A stretch of DNA of 64,000 nt from Saccharomyces paradoxus. Its lineage: Eukaryota; Ascomycota; Saccharomycetes; Saccharomycetales; Saccharomycetaceae. The translations under genes and the position numbers were made by a program. The notes under the pieces are model-generated. The model was not told the DNA's origin, did not search any database, and was given only the letters and a program-made list of their open reading frames with translations. This document shows, piece by piece, positions 41,005 through 50,030 of this stretch. Location of the stretch: NCBI RefSeq assembly GCF_002079055.1, contig NC_047490.1, positions 1,116,001 to 1,180,000 of the forward strand. Direction: 5' to 3'. Positions within the stretch are counted from its first letter, which is position 1. Each line of letters opens with the position of its first letter.

Positions 41005-42894
41005 TTAAACCTTCACCTTCTTGGATGATTTACTTTTCTTTTTCAACTTGTTTACCAAGTTACCAATATCTGCATTATCACCTCCGTTTTTGATCATATC
41101 GTTTTCACTACCACTATGCTTTCTCTTCTTATTTTTAGCACGTTTGCTACGTTCTCTTAAAATCTTACTCATAGCTTGTGTACTTTTGAATTCAGGCTGA
41201 GTCGGATCGATAGCAAAATCATGATCTTCGAAGACTTCTTTGAATCTAGGATCTTCTAAATCAGGTGTGAAAGTATCTTCAACAATCCTCTCTTTCTTTT
41301 GATACCTACCTTTCTTGTGTTTTTCTTTTTCTGATCTTAAGATTTCGTTCATGTTGAAATGTGCTTTGTTATTTATTGTACCCTGTGCTTCAATATCATC
41401 ATCATCATCATCCATTAAAAGCTCCAGTTCAGCCTTTGATTTGGCATTGTTTTTGATCTCCTCTCCACCGGAAGCGTGCCTTTTGTTAAGAGATTTTAAC
41501 TTACTTTTCTTATCCTTTTCAGACTGCTGCTTCAATTCCTTTACTTTCTGCTTTCTTGCCTTACGACGTTCCTTTTCTTTTCTTCTTATTTTCTCTATCG
41601 TTGTTTCTTCTTGGCCTTCAGACGGTTTCTCATCTCTTCCTTCCAAAGCTGGAGTAAATGTAATTTCCATATCAACCTCTTCATCTCCATCGTTAGGGGT
41701 TTCCTTCTTGGAATTAATACCAAAGTCACCAACCAACGACTTTAATTTACTTTTCGCTTCTTCATCGCCTTGCTCATCCGATTCATCACTATCTGACGCC
41801 AAATAAGCCTTGAAATCCATATCGTCAATTTCCTTTTGGGTAAAGGCCCTCTTAGCAACTTCGACTCTATCAGCTGGGGTTTCGTCCCAAGTCAATTTGA
41901 CACTCGAATGTTGTAGAGCATCTGTGCTGAACTGGTGTGGTCTATAGTTCTTAGGTAGTATGCTACATTCATCTCTTACTTCATCATCAAAGGCCATACC
42001 ATCGGGAACATATCTTAAATCGAACATATTAGCAGTTGATTCATATTCAGTACCATCACAGTTATCATAAACAGCCTTGGAGGTAGTAACATCACTACAG
42101 TAAACTATTGCGTAGTAGTATCTCAATCTATCCAACTGGTATTGACGTAAAGCTCTTGAATCCACGTCTTTATCAGCATCACCTTCTTCATACAGGTCGT
42201 TAATACCGATGTCCATATCAGAATCAGAGTCATCGATTTTCTTCTTCTTCGAAACTTTGTTCTTATTTTTTTTCTGGAAAAGTTCTTTTGGAGGGCCTTC
42301 AACTTCTTCACGTTGCATTCTTTCTTTACCAAATTCACTTGGATAAATAGCAACTCTTTCAATTTTACCACCTTTAGGAACAAAACTGGAAAAGGTAATC
42401 ATTAAATCCTCAGATTTAACATGGTCCCAATCCAAATTCACAACGGCCAAAGTCTTGGAGACGTCACCAGATTCTGGTTTGGAATTTTCAATTACTACTT
42501 CACTTTCTTCTTCACTTTCAACTTCACTCTCTCCAGAAGATTCAGAATCCGAAGACGTAAATTCATCAGAAGAGCTAACATAATCATCAGGAATTTCGCC
42601 TCGAGCACGGTCAACTGCTGTTTTCGCATTAGCCTCTGTATTTTCATCATTTCCAGCTTCCTTTTCGAAATACTTATCGAAATCTTCCAATTCCCTGTTA
42701 TTCCGCGCATCTCTGATTTTTCTACCATATTTATCAACTTTAGATTTATGCTGTACTTCTAGATCCTTCTTGCTGAACCTAGAATCTAGCTTGATTTTAT
42801 GGTCTTTAGTTTTCGCGTTCTTAAATTTAGGATCGCTGTAGATCCCAGCAAACCTAGCATCTACACCTTCTTTTTCCGGTTTCTCTCCAGCCAT
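41005..42894 (-). CDS. ESF1: Esf1, nucleolar 18S rRNA processing factor
   Basis: 629 codons from the ATG at 42894 (628 in S. cerevisiae as I recall); two extra in-frame codons upstream start at TTG and are excluded. Esf1 is a component of early pre-40S particles and is needed for 18S rRNA maturation, with Esf2 and the U3 system. Several acidic runs alternate with lysine-rich nucleolar signals (KEKERRKARKQK, about 445-456; KKKSKSSKKVKV at the end). The Esf1 RRM-like region is at about 140-290. The NUC153 motif (about 548-576, EDPRFKEVFEDHDFAIDPTQ) is near the C-terminus. The promoter has PAC and RRPE boxes. Confidence 0.95.
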   Translation of the reverse strand: MAGEKPEKEGVDARFAGIYSDPKFKNAKTKDHKIKLDSRFSKKDLEVQHKSKVDKYGRKIRDARNNRELEDFDKYFEKEAGNDENTEANAKTAVDRARGEIPDDYVSSSDEFTSSDSESSGESEVESEEESEVVIENSKPESGDVSKTLAVVNLDWDHVKSEDLMITFSSFVPKGGKIERVAIYPSEFGKERMQREEVEGPPKELFQKKNKNKVSKKKKIDDSDSDMDIGINDLYEEGDADKDVDSRALRQYQLDRLRYYYAIVYCSDVTTSKAVYDNCDGTEYESTANMFDLRYVPDGMAFDDEVRDECSILPKNYRPHQFSTDALQHSSVKLTWDETPADRVEVAKRAFTQKEIDDMDFKAYLASDSDESDEQGDEEAKSKLKSLVGDFGINSKKETPNDGDEEVDMEITFTPALEGRDEKPSEGQEETTIEKIRRKEKERRKARKQKVKELKQQSEKDKKSKLKSLNKRHASGGEEIKNNAKSKAELELLMDDDDDDIEAQGTINNKAHFNMNEILRSEKEKHKKGRYQKKERIVEDTFTPDLEDPRFKEVFEDHDFAIDPTQPEFKSTQAMSKILRERSKRAKNKKRKHSGSENDMIKNGGDNADIGNLVNKLKKKSKSSKKVKV

Positions 42895-43422
42895 CTTCAA
42901 CTATTCTTGCAAAACTTGTATGATCCACCGAAATGTCTTTGAAATACCGATTATCCACAGTTACTTGATATTTGTTATTTGTACCATTATGCCAATGATG
43001 AGCTTGCGATGAGATGAGATGAAATTTTTTTCTGTGACTGAAAAATTTCGGAACGTCAATAATGACCTGTAACCTCATTTAGAATGGTTGGCCCGACTTA
43101 TTCTACCTAATATATGTATGTACAAATCCACTAACACTTTTTCATTCGCCCTATCTTAGGACAGTGGACACAGTTCTGTCCGCGCTTTTGAGCAATGTCT
43201 CTGAGATTGTTAAAATATACATGTACATATTTTATATGTATATTCATTCTGAGAACCTATGTTTTTCCCTACCAAACGCATCCTCTTTAATATCTTCGAA
43301 AAAAAGTGCACAACGAGCGGGAAAATCTGTGTAAAACTGCATAAGCGATCCGTACAAAACCTGCGAAGAAAAGAGCTAATACCGGTGGAGGACTTACCAA
43401 TTGCAACCTATCAACTTCAGTT
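42895..43422. other. Divergent ESF1/KEI1 spacer
   Basis: 528 bases without a gene. Apart from the PAC/RRPE/Abf1 group, the KEI1-proximal half is AT-rich. No Ty LTR or tRNA is visible here. Confidence 0.5.
43006..43066. promoter_or_regulatory. PAC, RRPE and Abf1 sites in ESF1/KEI1 divergent promoter
   Basis: A perfect PAC box GCGATGAGAT (43006-43015), an RRPE-like TGAAAAATTTC (43039-43049), and a match to the Abf1 consensus on the minus strand (43054-43066, CGT-N5-ATGAC) lie 110-170 bases upstream of ESF1. This is the typical arrangement of ribosome-biogenesis promoters. Confidence 0.75.
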
Positions 43423-44192
43423 ATGAGATCATCTCTTTTAACCCTTCCAAAAGTATGTTTAAGGCAAACAATATAAGTTTTTTTAATCATAAGGATTCGA
43501 GGGCAAAGCACAATTTTACTAACTTATCTCAAAAATATTCTCAATAGTCCTTTTTGGGGTTTATGCCACTATACCTTGCAGTTGAGATTGTCTTAGGTAT
43601 TTCCATTCTAAACAAATGTAGTGGTGCTTATGGTATCTTAGCATTGTTTACGGGCCATCCGTTGGATTTTATGCAATGGATAGCATATCTTTGGTCGGTG
43701 TTTACATTAATTGTATTTTCACAAGGACTGTATTTGATTCATAAGCCAAACTTGCTAGTATTCTCTCAAATCTGCGTACTTTATACAATCGACACCATTT
43801 CTACTTGTTTTTTTACACTTTGGTTTACCACCCAATGGTTCACCTTGGAAGACACTGGTAATGGCGATGGAAATACTACATTACAAGGTATTAACAGTAA
43901 CTCAATATCGACAGGTAAGCTGACAGCGCGGGGTACTGATATAAGTAAACAGAGTGCAACCGAAAGCTACGAATATTCCATGACTATTTTAATTACGTTG
44001 GTATCATTGATATTCAGGTTCTACTTTAACTTTATTTTAGCATCTTTTGTTCAAGAATTGCTACACCACCCCAAATATTTAGTTGATAGAGATGATGTTG
44101 AACAAGACTTGAAAAACAAACCTGTTTGGAAAAGGCTTTGGGCCAAAAGCCAAAAAGCCTGTTATAAGCTATGTAAGAATTTATTAGAGTAA
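43423..44192 (+). CDS. KEI1: Kei1, regulatory subunit of IPC synthase (one intron)
   Basis: Spliced: exon 1 at 43423-43452 (MRSSLLTLPK) joins exon 2 at 43548-44192 (SFLGFMPLYLA onward), giving 224 residues. The intron (43453-43547, 95 bases) starts GTATGT, has a perfect TACTAAC branch site at 43517-43523 and ends TAG. Kei1 is a Golgi membrane protein required for activity and medial-Golgi location of inositol phosphorylceramide synthase Aur1. Four hydrophobic segments (about 15-35, 55-70, 80-100 and 155-180) and a basic, COPI-type C-terminal tail fit this. Without the intron the frame would begin at a non-ATG codon, so exon 1 fixes the start. The loop near 115-140 is longer by a few residues than in S. 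cerevisiae. Confidence 0.95.
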
Positions 44193-44493
44193 ATAGGAAA
44201 GTAAAGCCTCAGTAGTATAGCTTTTCACATTGACGAAGAAGTGTATTCCATGCTCACATCATAAAATCATACACCTTGATGCTATTGTTCACTTTTCATC
44301 ACGTGTAAATTTAAGGTTACTCTTACGTAATTTGGAAAAAAAATAGGAAAAAGGACACTATATCGTACGCAGTTCCCTATTCTGGTTGCAATCCAATTTT
44401 TTAACATTTATTTTCTCTTCTAAGGTGGTAATAAAGTAAAAGTAACTCGTCGATATAATCAGATCACACGAATATCCACACATAATACCCATT
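44193..44493. other. KEI1 to YPR1 spacer
   Basis: 301 bases. AT-rich, with no recognised element beyond what a promoter would need. Confidence 0.4.
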
Positions 44494-45432
44494 ATGCCTG
44501 CTACATTGAAGAATTCTTCTGCTACTTTGAAATTAAATACTGGTGCTTCTATTCCAGTTTTAGGATTTGGCACTTGGCGTTCCGTTGAGAATAATGGTTA
44601 CCATTCTGTAATTGCAGCTTTAAAGGCTGGCTACAGGCACATTGATGCTGCTGCTATCTATTTGAACGAAGAAGAGGTTGGCAGGGCCATCAAAGATTCC
44701 GGAGTCCCTCGTGAGGAAATTTTTATCACTACTAAGCTTTGGGGTACGGAACAACGTGATCCGGAAGCTGCTCTAAACAGATCTTTAAAGAGACTTGGAT
44801 TGGATTATGTTGATCTATATTTGATGCACTGGCCGGTACCACTGAAAACTGAGAAGGTTACTGATGGTAACGTTTTGTGCATTCCAACATTGGAAGATGG
44901 TACCGTTGACATCGATACTAGGGAATGGAATTTTATCAAGACATGGAATCTAATGCAAGAGTTGCCCAAAACGGGCAAGACTAAAGCCGTTGGTGTCTCT
45001 AACTTCTCTATTAACAACATTAAAGAATTGTTGGAGTCTCCAAGTAACAAATTGGTGCCAGCTGCCAACCAAATCGAAATTCATCCATTATTGCCACAAG
45101 ACGAATTGATTGCCTTTTGTAAAGAAAAGGGTATTGTTGTTGAGGCATACTCGCCATTTGGGAGTGCTAATGCTCCCTTATTGAAAGAGCAGGCAATTAT
45201 AAACATGGCTAAAAAACACGGCGTTGAGCCAGCACAGCTTATCATCAGTTGGAGTATCCAAAGAGGCTATGTTGTTCTAGCCAAATCCGTTAATCCCGAA
45301 AGAATTGTTTCTAATTTCAAGATTTTCACTCTACCTGAGGATGATTTCAAAATTATTAGTAACTTATCCAAAGTTCATGGTACGAAGAGAGTTGTTAATA
45401 TGAAATGGGGCTCTTTCCCAATTTTTGAATGA
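44494..45432 (+). CDS. YPR1: Ypr1, NADPH-dependent aldo-keto reductase
   Basis: 312 codons, the S. cerevisiae length. A cytosolic aldo-keto reductase reducing 2-methylbutyraldehyde, glyceraldehyde and other carbonyls; its paralogue is Gcy1. The TIM-barrel catalytic tetrad is visible: D51 and Y56 in HIDAAAIYLN, K81 in TTKLWG and H112 in LYLMHWP. The NADPH-binding C-terminal part has the LAKSVNPERIVSNF motif (about 263-276). A single ATG at 44494 gives the normal N-terminus. It runs in tandem after KEI1 with a 301-base spacer, and is convergent with XRS2. Confidence 0.96.
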   Translation: MPATLKNSSATLKLNTGASIPVLGFGTWRSVENNGYHSVIAALKAGYRHIDAAAIYLNEEEVGRAIKDSGVPREEIFITTKLWGTEQRDPEAALNRSLKRLGLDYVDLYLMHWPVPLKTEKVTDGNVLCIPTLEDGTVDIDTREWNFIKTWNLMQELPKTGKTKAVGVSNFSINNIKELLESPSNKLVPAANQIEIHPLLPQDELIAFCKEKGIVVEAYSPFGSANAPLLKEQAIINMAKKHGVEPAQLIISWSIQRGYVVLAKSVNPERIVSNFKIFTLPEDDFKIISNLSKVHGTKRVVNMKWGSFPIFE

Positions 45433-45609
45433 ACAAGTGTACCAGAGTTAATGTTTGTAGTCATCCGTAGTTATTATCTAGACTGACTCGATACTGTTGA
45501 AACAAATGCTGGTTTTATAGATTTTCATATAATATATACGCCTATATATATGGAACGCTAGTCAAAATATTATTCAATGAGAATGCAAATTACTTGAAAA
45601 AGTTTATCG

Positions 45610-48183
45610 TTATCCTTTTCTTCTTTTAAACGTAAACTTCGGGCCATCATCATCGTCGTCGTCGTCACCGTTACCGAATGCCTCGGAAGAGCCATGTGGC
45701 CTGCCCGTTGCGCTTCTACTGCGTCTACTTTGGTTGGAAGATTCCTCTGGCATGTTTGGCCGTACATTTGTTTCCTTCACCGCAACCAGTTTACGGTTAT
45801 TCTCTCTGTCCTTTAGTCTACAGTTTTTATCATCAATATCATCAATATCATCAATATCATCTTCATCAGTAATAAACATCCTGCTTTTTGCTGGTTGAAG
45901 ATTGGTTGCAGTACCTGAAGAGCGAGAAAACGAGAACGAATCTTTCTCTCCGTCATCTGAACTATCCTCATTCATGAATATATTTCGAGGTTGAGATCTT
46001 TCCTGGATAGCATTTGAGTTTGTATAATCAGGTGTATATGTATTGGATCCCAATTTTTCCATCTCCCTCAAAGCAAACATATCTTCGTTCTCGTCTCCGT
46101 TCCCCTTTGTAGCTTTATTCTTCTTAGAGTATTTTTTTAGTGGAACGTAATTTCTCGTGATTAAGAAGGCTGCATTTCGTATAAAATCTGAACTTTGAGT
46201 GTTGTTTTTACCTTCCTTCTTTTGTGCATTAGATTTTGGCCACACTTTAATAAAAGTCTTGAAATTCCTACGTTTATGCCATTCTTGCTTCGTTAGACCA
46301 TTATCGCCTTCTCCAGTTGTGCTGTTTGTCTTGTACCCACCTCTATCAGATGGTTTTCTTAGCATATCATTACTAGGCTCTACGATAGCCAAATTTTTTA
46401 GCTGGTTAATAGCTTCTTCGCTCAACTCTTCATCTTCTAATTCAACAATAGTTGATTTAACTCTTTTGACTTCTCTATTTTTCGTTTTTTGAATAGCCTC
46501 AACAAATGCTTGCGGCGTACCAGACTTTTTTTTATGAGATGATTCCTTAACAGGTGACTTACAATTTGCTTGTAATGGAGATGAAATTTCCTGCGAATAG
46601 TTAGGAAGGTTACAAATGCTTTTAGGGTTTTGTACTATATCCTGAGTACGCCGATTTTTGATCGTACGATTCTTAGTATTATCACCTTCCATTAAATTCG
46701 TAGCAGCGGTTTCACTATTGACAGGGTTAGAAGATTTGTTTTGGGAGTGAATCCCTGTTAACTTTGGCGATGACAGTTGTGGTAGCTTATGCGGCGGTAG
46801 TGATTTGCCCATAGAATCCTCATTCGTGTGTACAGCATCTAAGTTGGGGCTACTGACAATTATAGCACCAGGGCTATTGTGATCGCTTTTCTTTCCAATA
46901 TCTTCAACCAGCTTTTGTGCGTCATGAGAAGGTAAAGTGTTTTTTTCATCTGCCCTTCCAATGATAGGGCTTGAGATGACAGTCTTTGAATTTGGGCCAC
47001 AATTGGGCTTCTTAGGGTCAGTTAAGGGGTCGTTTTTTAATGAAGCCTTAGCACTCAAACCTCCAGCAAAAAAATCAAGACTATCGAGCGGCAGAACTCT
47101 AGGTCTATTCAACCTTCGCTTCTTTAAGATTACTGGACTAATTTCAAATTCAGGTACACGAGGCGTTTTTAAAGCACCAGAAAATCCCTCAGAGGCTCCT
47201 TTTAACTTGTCGTTATCTTGACCTCTTAAAGATGCACTCTTAGTATTAGTCACTGAGGTTAAGGTACCATCTATTATTGATGTTAATAACGCTTTGATAG
47301 TGCATAAAACTTGTCCATTTTCTTTCTTGTTTGTAGATGCTAAAATCAGGTATTTCGTTGATGGTTTCAAGCTATCAACGTGCTTATACAAATTATCGAT
47401 GTTGTCGAATGCAAATAATCTTACATTGAAGGTCCCCAGGAGAGATGATAGATGCGGCTCATTACTAATGGTGGTTAATACATTGATATTACTCAGCCTC
47501 ATAAACTTCGAATGCAAAATATTCGGAGCAAAATCAAACACGTTGTACTCCGGACTATTTATCATATCATTCCACCTTTCATTAAACTTTGAATCCGTTT
47601 TAGATGTGGATAGAAGAGTATTACATAACTCAACCAGTAACTGTGATTTTTTCAAGGGTATAAAATTAACAAGTGCATACAATTCCCGTATGCACTTGTC
47701 CTCGTTATTCGGAAAATCGCTAATCATCAGATTAGCAGGAATGTCATTGACAGAAACCTCTGTGGAGATACCAAATTCGGAAAGTATCTTCCTGAATTGT
47801 GTCAAATGAGAGGGGACATTCCAGACTTCATTTATCCATTCGATCTCTATGCGAATAGGGGTTGTACCCAGTTCGATAACAGTAGAGTTTAAAACTTCCG
47901 AGGCATTGATAGTGAATGTTTCGCCAACTTTCATGAACTTTTTATTTATTGATGTCAATTTACCCTGGTTAATTAGACAAAGGCTATTGTATTTCAAATC
48001 TGAACTATCATTCAATTGCCATTTGAATGTGATATGCTGCCTAGAAATACTCTTATCGTTTTTAATTAACAATGGGTTTTTACTTGATCTACCTATGCTA
48101 TAACTTTTGAAGGCCTGAAGACAACATGATATAAAGCTAATAGAACCATCTTCTAATCTATTCTGGTATCGCACCACCCACAT
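45610..48183 (-). CDS. XRS2: Xrs2, subunit of the Mre11-Rad50-Xrs2 complex
   Basis: 857 codons (854 in S. cerevisiae as I recall). Xrs2 is the NBS1 orthologue that carries Mre11 into the nucleus and recruits Tel1 to double-strand breaks and telomeres. The FHA domain at the N-terminus has SIGRSS (R32) and ISRQH (S47, R48, H50), the phosphothreonine-binding residues. A BRCT-like region follows (about 125-310). The long middle is S/P-rich and disordered. The Mre11-binding segment is near 630-665. The C-terminus has an aspartate run and ends [11 protein letters not shown], the Tel1-binding and basic end. A near-repeat of DDI units (about 780-792) is coded by 9-base repeats. Confidence 0.96.
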   Translation of the reverse strand: MWVVRYQNRLEDGSISFISCCLQAFKSYSIGRSSKNPLLIKNDKSISRQHITFKWQLNDSSDLKYNSLCLINQGKLTSINKKFMKVGETFTINASEVLNSTVIELGTTPIRIEIEWINEVWNVPSHLTQFRKILSEFGISTEVSVNDIPANLMISDFPNNEDKCIRELYALVNFIPLKKSQLLVELCNTLLSTSKTDSKFNERWNDMINSPEYNVFDFAPNILHSKFMRLSNINVLTTISNEPHLSSLLGTFNVRLFAFDNIDNLYKHVDSLKPSTKYLILASTNKKENGQVLCTIKALLTSIIDGTLTSVTNTKSASLRGQDNDKLKGASEGFSGALKTPRVPEFEISPVILKKRRLNRPRVLPLDSLDFFAGGLSAKASLKNDPLTDPKKPNCGPNSKTVISSPIIGRADEKNTLPSHDAQKLVEDIGKKSDHNSPGAIIVSSPNLDAVHTNEDSMGKSLPPHKLPQLSSPKLTGIHSQNKSSNPVNSETAATNLMEGDNTKNRTIKNRRTQDIVQNPKSICNLPNYSQEISSPLQANCKSPVKESSHKKKSGTPQAFVEAIQKTKNREVKRVKSTIVELEDEELSEEAINQLKNLAIVEPSNDMLRKPSDRGGYKTNSTTGEGDNGLTKQEWHKRRNFKTFIKVWPKSNAQKKEGKNNTQSSDFIRNAAFLITRNYVPLKKYSKKNKATKGNGDENEDMFALREMEKLGSNTYTPDYTNSNAIQERSQPRNIFMNEDSSDDGEKDSFSFSRSSGTATNLQPAKSRMFITDEDDIDDIDDIDDKNCRLKDRENNRKLVAVKETNVRPNMPEESSNQSRRSRSATGRPHGSSEAFGNGDDDDDDDGPKFTFKRRKG
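45832..45863. repeat. 9-base tandem repeat inside XRS2
   Basis: The unit ATCATCAAT recurs at least three times in register, coding successive D-D-I units on the minus strand. It is likely to change copy number without shifting the frame. Confidence 0.8.
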
Positions 48184-48399
48184 AAATTTACGGCTATCAC
48201 CTTCTCGGTGTTGTTATGAATGCTTATCCACTATAAAAAAATCTTGCTCATTTAGCTTACGCATTGCTTTTCTTTAAGAAAAAGGGCTCTCAATATATAA
48301 GAGTGTAAGAAAAGTACAAATATTTAGCGTATTTAATAACTTCAAAAAAATGAAGAAAATGAAAGTAGATCAGGAAAGTGTTATATATTAAATACGTGA

Positions 48400-49722
48400 C
48401 TAGGTTCCAAATAATTCCACATTCTTTGGAGTAGTCTTAAGTTTAGTGATGGCGATGGTGTTATTAGTATCTATACTGATTTCAAATGATTCTGGTCTTG
48501 TACTATTGTAGTCGGAGATATTTGCCTCCACCAGCTTACAAACCGATTCAACACAATGGTTACACCATTCTACTGCAATTTGGGCATTATAATTAAGTTC
48601 CTTTTTATTTGGAGGCAACCCTGGGTGATTAAACTTTTTGCATAGTAAATCCCTTGAGTACCATTGAATGTCTAGTAATTGACCGCTATGACTGTCTCTC
48701 AAACCTATCATGATATCTGAGTTCGGCAATAAACCTGTCTGTATCCACGTTTTCAGGAGTTTTCTCCTATGATTGGAATTATGCATTGATAATGGGGCAA
48801 AACATTTTAACTCTGTGTTTGCCTTCGAAACAGGATTGAATGCGTCCAATTCGCAGCGAATCAAAAGACCAATTTCTTCTGAAAGTTTACTCTCCACAAC
48901 AGAAAAAATAGGACGTCTAGAGCCACCGGTGACCTTGGTATCTTCGGTTACCCAATTTTCAAACTCAAATCCTGAATAGCAAATTTTCTTAATATTTGGA
49001 TCACTTGAATAAATTCCCTCTTTGGACATTTGAAAATCGTTTCTTGCATTTCTAGAAAATGAAATAAGACCCGCCCCCAAATACGTTGCAATTAGTGACG
49101 TGTGTTTATTTCGCCTGTTAAAGAGGTGCATGGTCAAATCCACGATATGATGTCTTGTGGTAACAACCGTAAATTTCTTGCCGATCTTAAAGTTCTCACC
49201 ATGATTATCTAGTCTCCAGTTCTCAATGTATGAAATACACGGCGATACACTGTCTAACTCGGATATCGTCATAGGGACGAACTGATCAATGTTCGCAAAT
49301 AAGTCATGGCCCAAATACGGGACTTTCCGCTTTCTTGCTTCGAGAAGCGAGCTTTCATACAACTCAGCAACACCTTTTTTCAAATTTGGTATATGGTTTC
49401 TGCGTAGAGTGGTATAAGTCTGGTCATTGGTAAATAGAGCTACTTCCCGACTTTCATGAAATATATCTCTTGGTGAGTTCGTGGAAAAATTGTGCATACC
49501 AGTATGCAGAAAGGAAGTATACGGCACACATATAAGTTTCGGACGTCTATTAATATGATTGTCCCCCTGCTGAGAAAGCCTCCCTAACGAAGAAGAACCA
49601 GAAATAGTTTTCCCTTTGAATGATTTATTTTGGTATCCTCTCACGACATCGGGCGCGGTATGCAAATTTATGCTTTCTAAATCTTTTGTCAGTCCAAGAA
49701 CAGCATCCTGTTCAGTTGACAT
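48400..49722 (-). CDS. DXO1: Dxo1, decapping 5'-3' exoribonuclease
   Basis: 440 codons from the ATG at 49722 (442 in S. cerevisiae as I recall). An in-frame ATG lies 14 codons upstream at 49764; the downstream one is preferred because it matches MSTEQDAVLGL. Dxo1 is a DXO/Rai1-family enzyme that removes incomplete caps and degrades RNA 5'-3' as part of cap quality control; it also works in 25S rRNA 5' trimming. Family motifs include YSGFEFENW (about 245-253), the acidic metal ligands around ELKCFAP (about 299-305), and KTWIQTGLLP (about 319-328), which holds the active-site K and Q type residues. The protein lacks a targeting signal. Confidence 0.92.
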   Translation of the reverse strand: MSTEQDAVLGLTKDLESINLHTAPDVVRGYQNKSFKGKTISGSSSLGRLSQQGDNHINRRPKLICVPYTSFLHTGMHNFSTNSPRDIFHESREVALFTNDQTYTTLRRNHIPNLKKGVAELYESSLLEARKRKVPYLGHDLFANIDQFVPMTISELDSVSPCISYIENWRLDNHGENFKIGKKFTVVTTRHHIVDLTMHLFNRRNKHTSLIATYLGAGLISFSRNARNDFQMSKEGIYSSDPNIKKICYSGFEFENWVTEDTKVTGGSRRPIFSVVESKLSEEIGLLIRCELDAFNPVSKANTELKCFAPLSMHNSNHRRKLLKTWIQTGLLPNSDIMIGLRDSHSGQLLDIQWYSRDLLCKKFNHPGLPPNKKELNYNAQIAVEWCNHCVESVCKLVEANISDYNSTRPESFEISIDTNNTIAITKLKTTPKNVELFGT

Positions 49723-49792
49723 CACTGAGGTTTGGACAGAAAGAAGACTTTGACTTACAACCATTGAAACTTAACAATTGACTTTGCAATGC

Positions 49793-50011
49793 ATGAATGC
49801 CATTCTAAAAAGGAAAACACGCTGCGAAAATTGCGAAAAAACTGGAAAAATCAATGGTGGGGTAATCCCAATTAGTTTGACACAATAATTTGATGGTGAT
49901 CCTGATGGAATATGCATTATTTGTAATGATACACCAACCAAAAAGACCTTTTGTGGTGGTATGGTCCAAGAATTGTATTTACAGGCTGGTGTTCACAACC
50001 TGCATAAGTAG
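49793..50011 (+). pseudogene. Possible small unannotated zinc-finger-like gene, one in-frame stop
   Basis: I do not recognise this protein. From the ATG at 49793 the frame runs 72 codons to TAG at 50009, with one TAA at codon 32. Both halves read like protein: CENC at 11-14, then FDGDPDGICIIC with C41 and C44 and another cysteine at 54, ending LYLQAGVHNLHK. Codons are typical of yeast genes. Two CxxC pairs suggest a zinc-binding fold. It fills the gap between DXO1 (divergent) and CTS2, stopping 20 bases before the CTS2 ATG. No yeast-type intron (no GTATGT, no TACTAAC) explains the stop, so it may be a recently broken gene, a stop read through, or chance coding. I know of no S. cerevisiae gene named here. 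Confidence 0.4.
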
Positions 50012-50030
50012 AAGACACAAGAGTGTTCGT

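Noticed and set aside
43287-43511. 74-codon minus-strand frame antisense to KEI1 exon 1 and intron
   Set aside because: No ATG at its 5' end and it lies across the KEI1 splice signals; a dubious frame is annotated near here in S. cerevisiae, but no support is visible.
49890-50030. 47-codon N-terminal extension of CTS2
   Set aside because: Choosing the ATG at 50031 gives exactly 511 residues as in S. cerevisiae; the extension reads across the small CxxC frame and gives no signal peptide.
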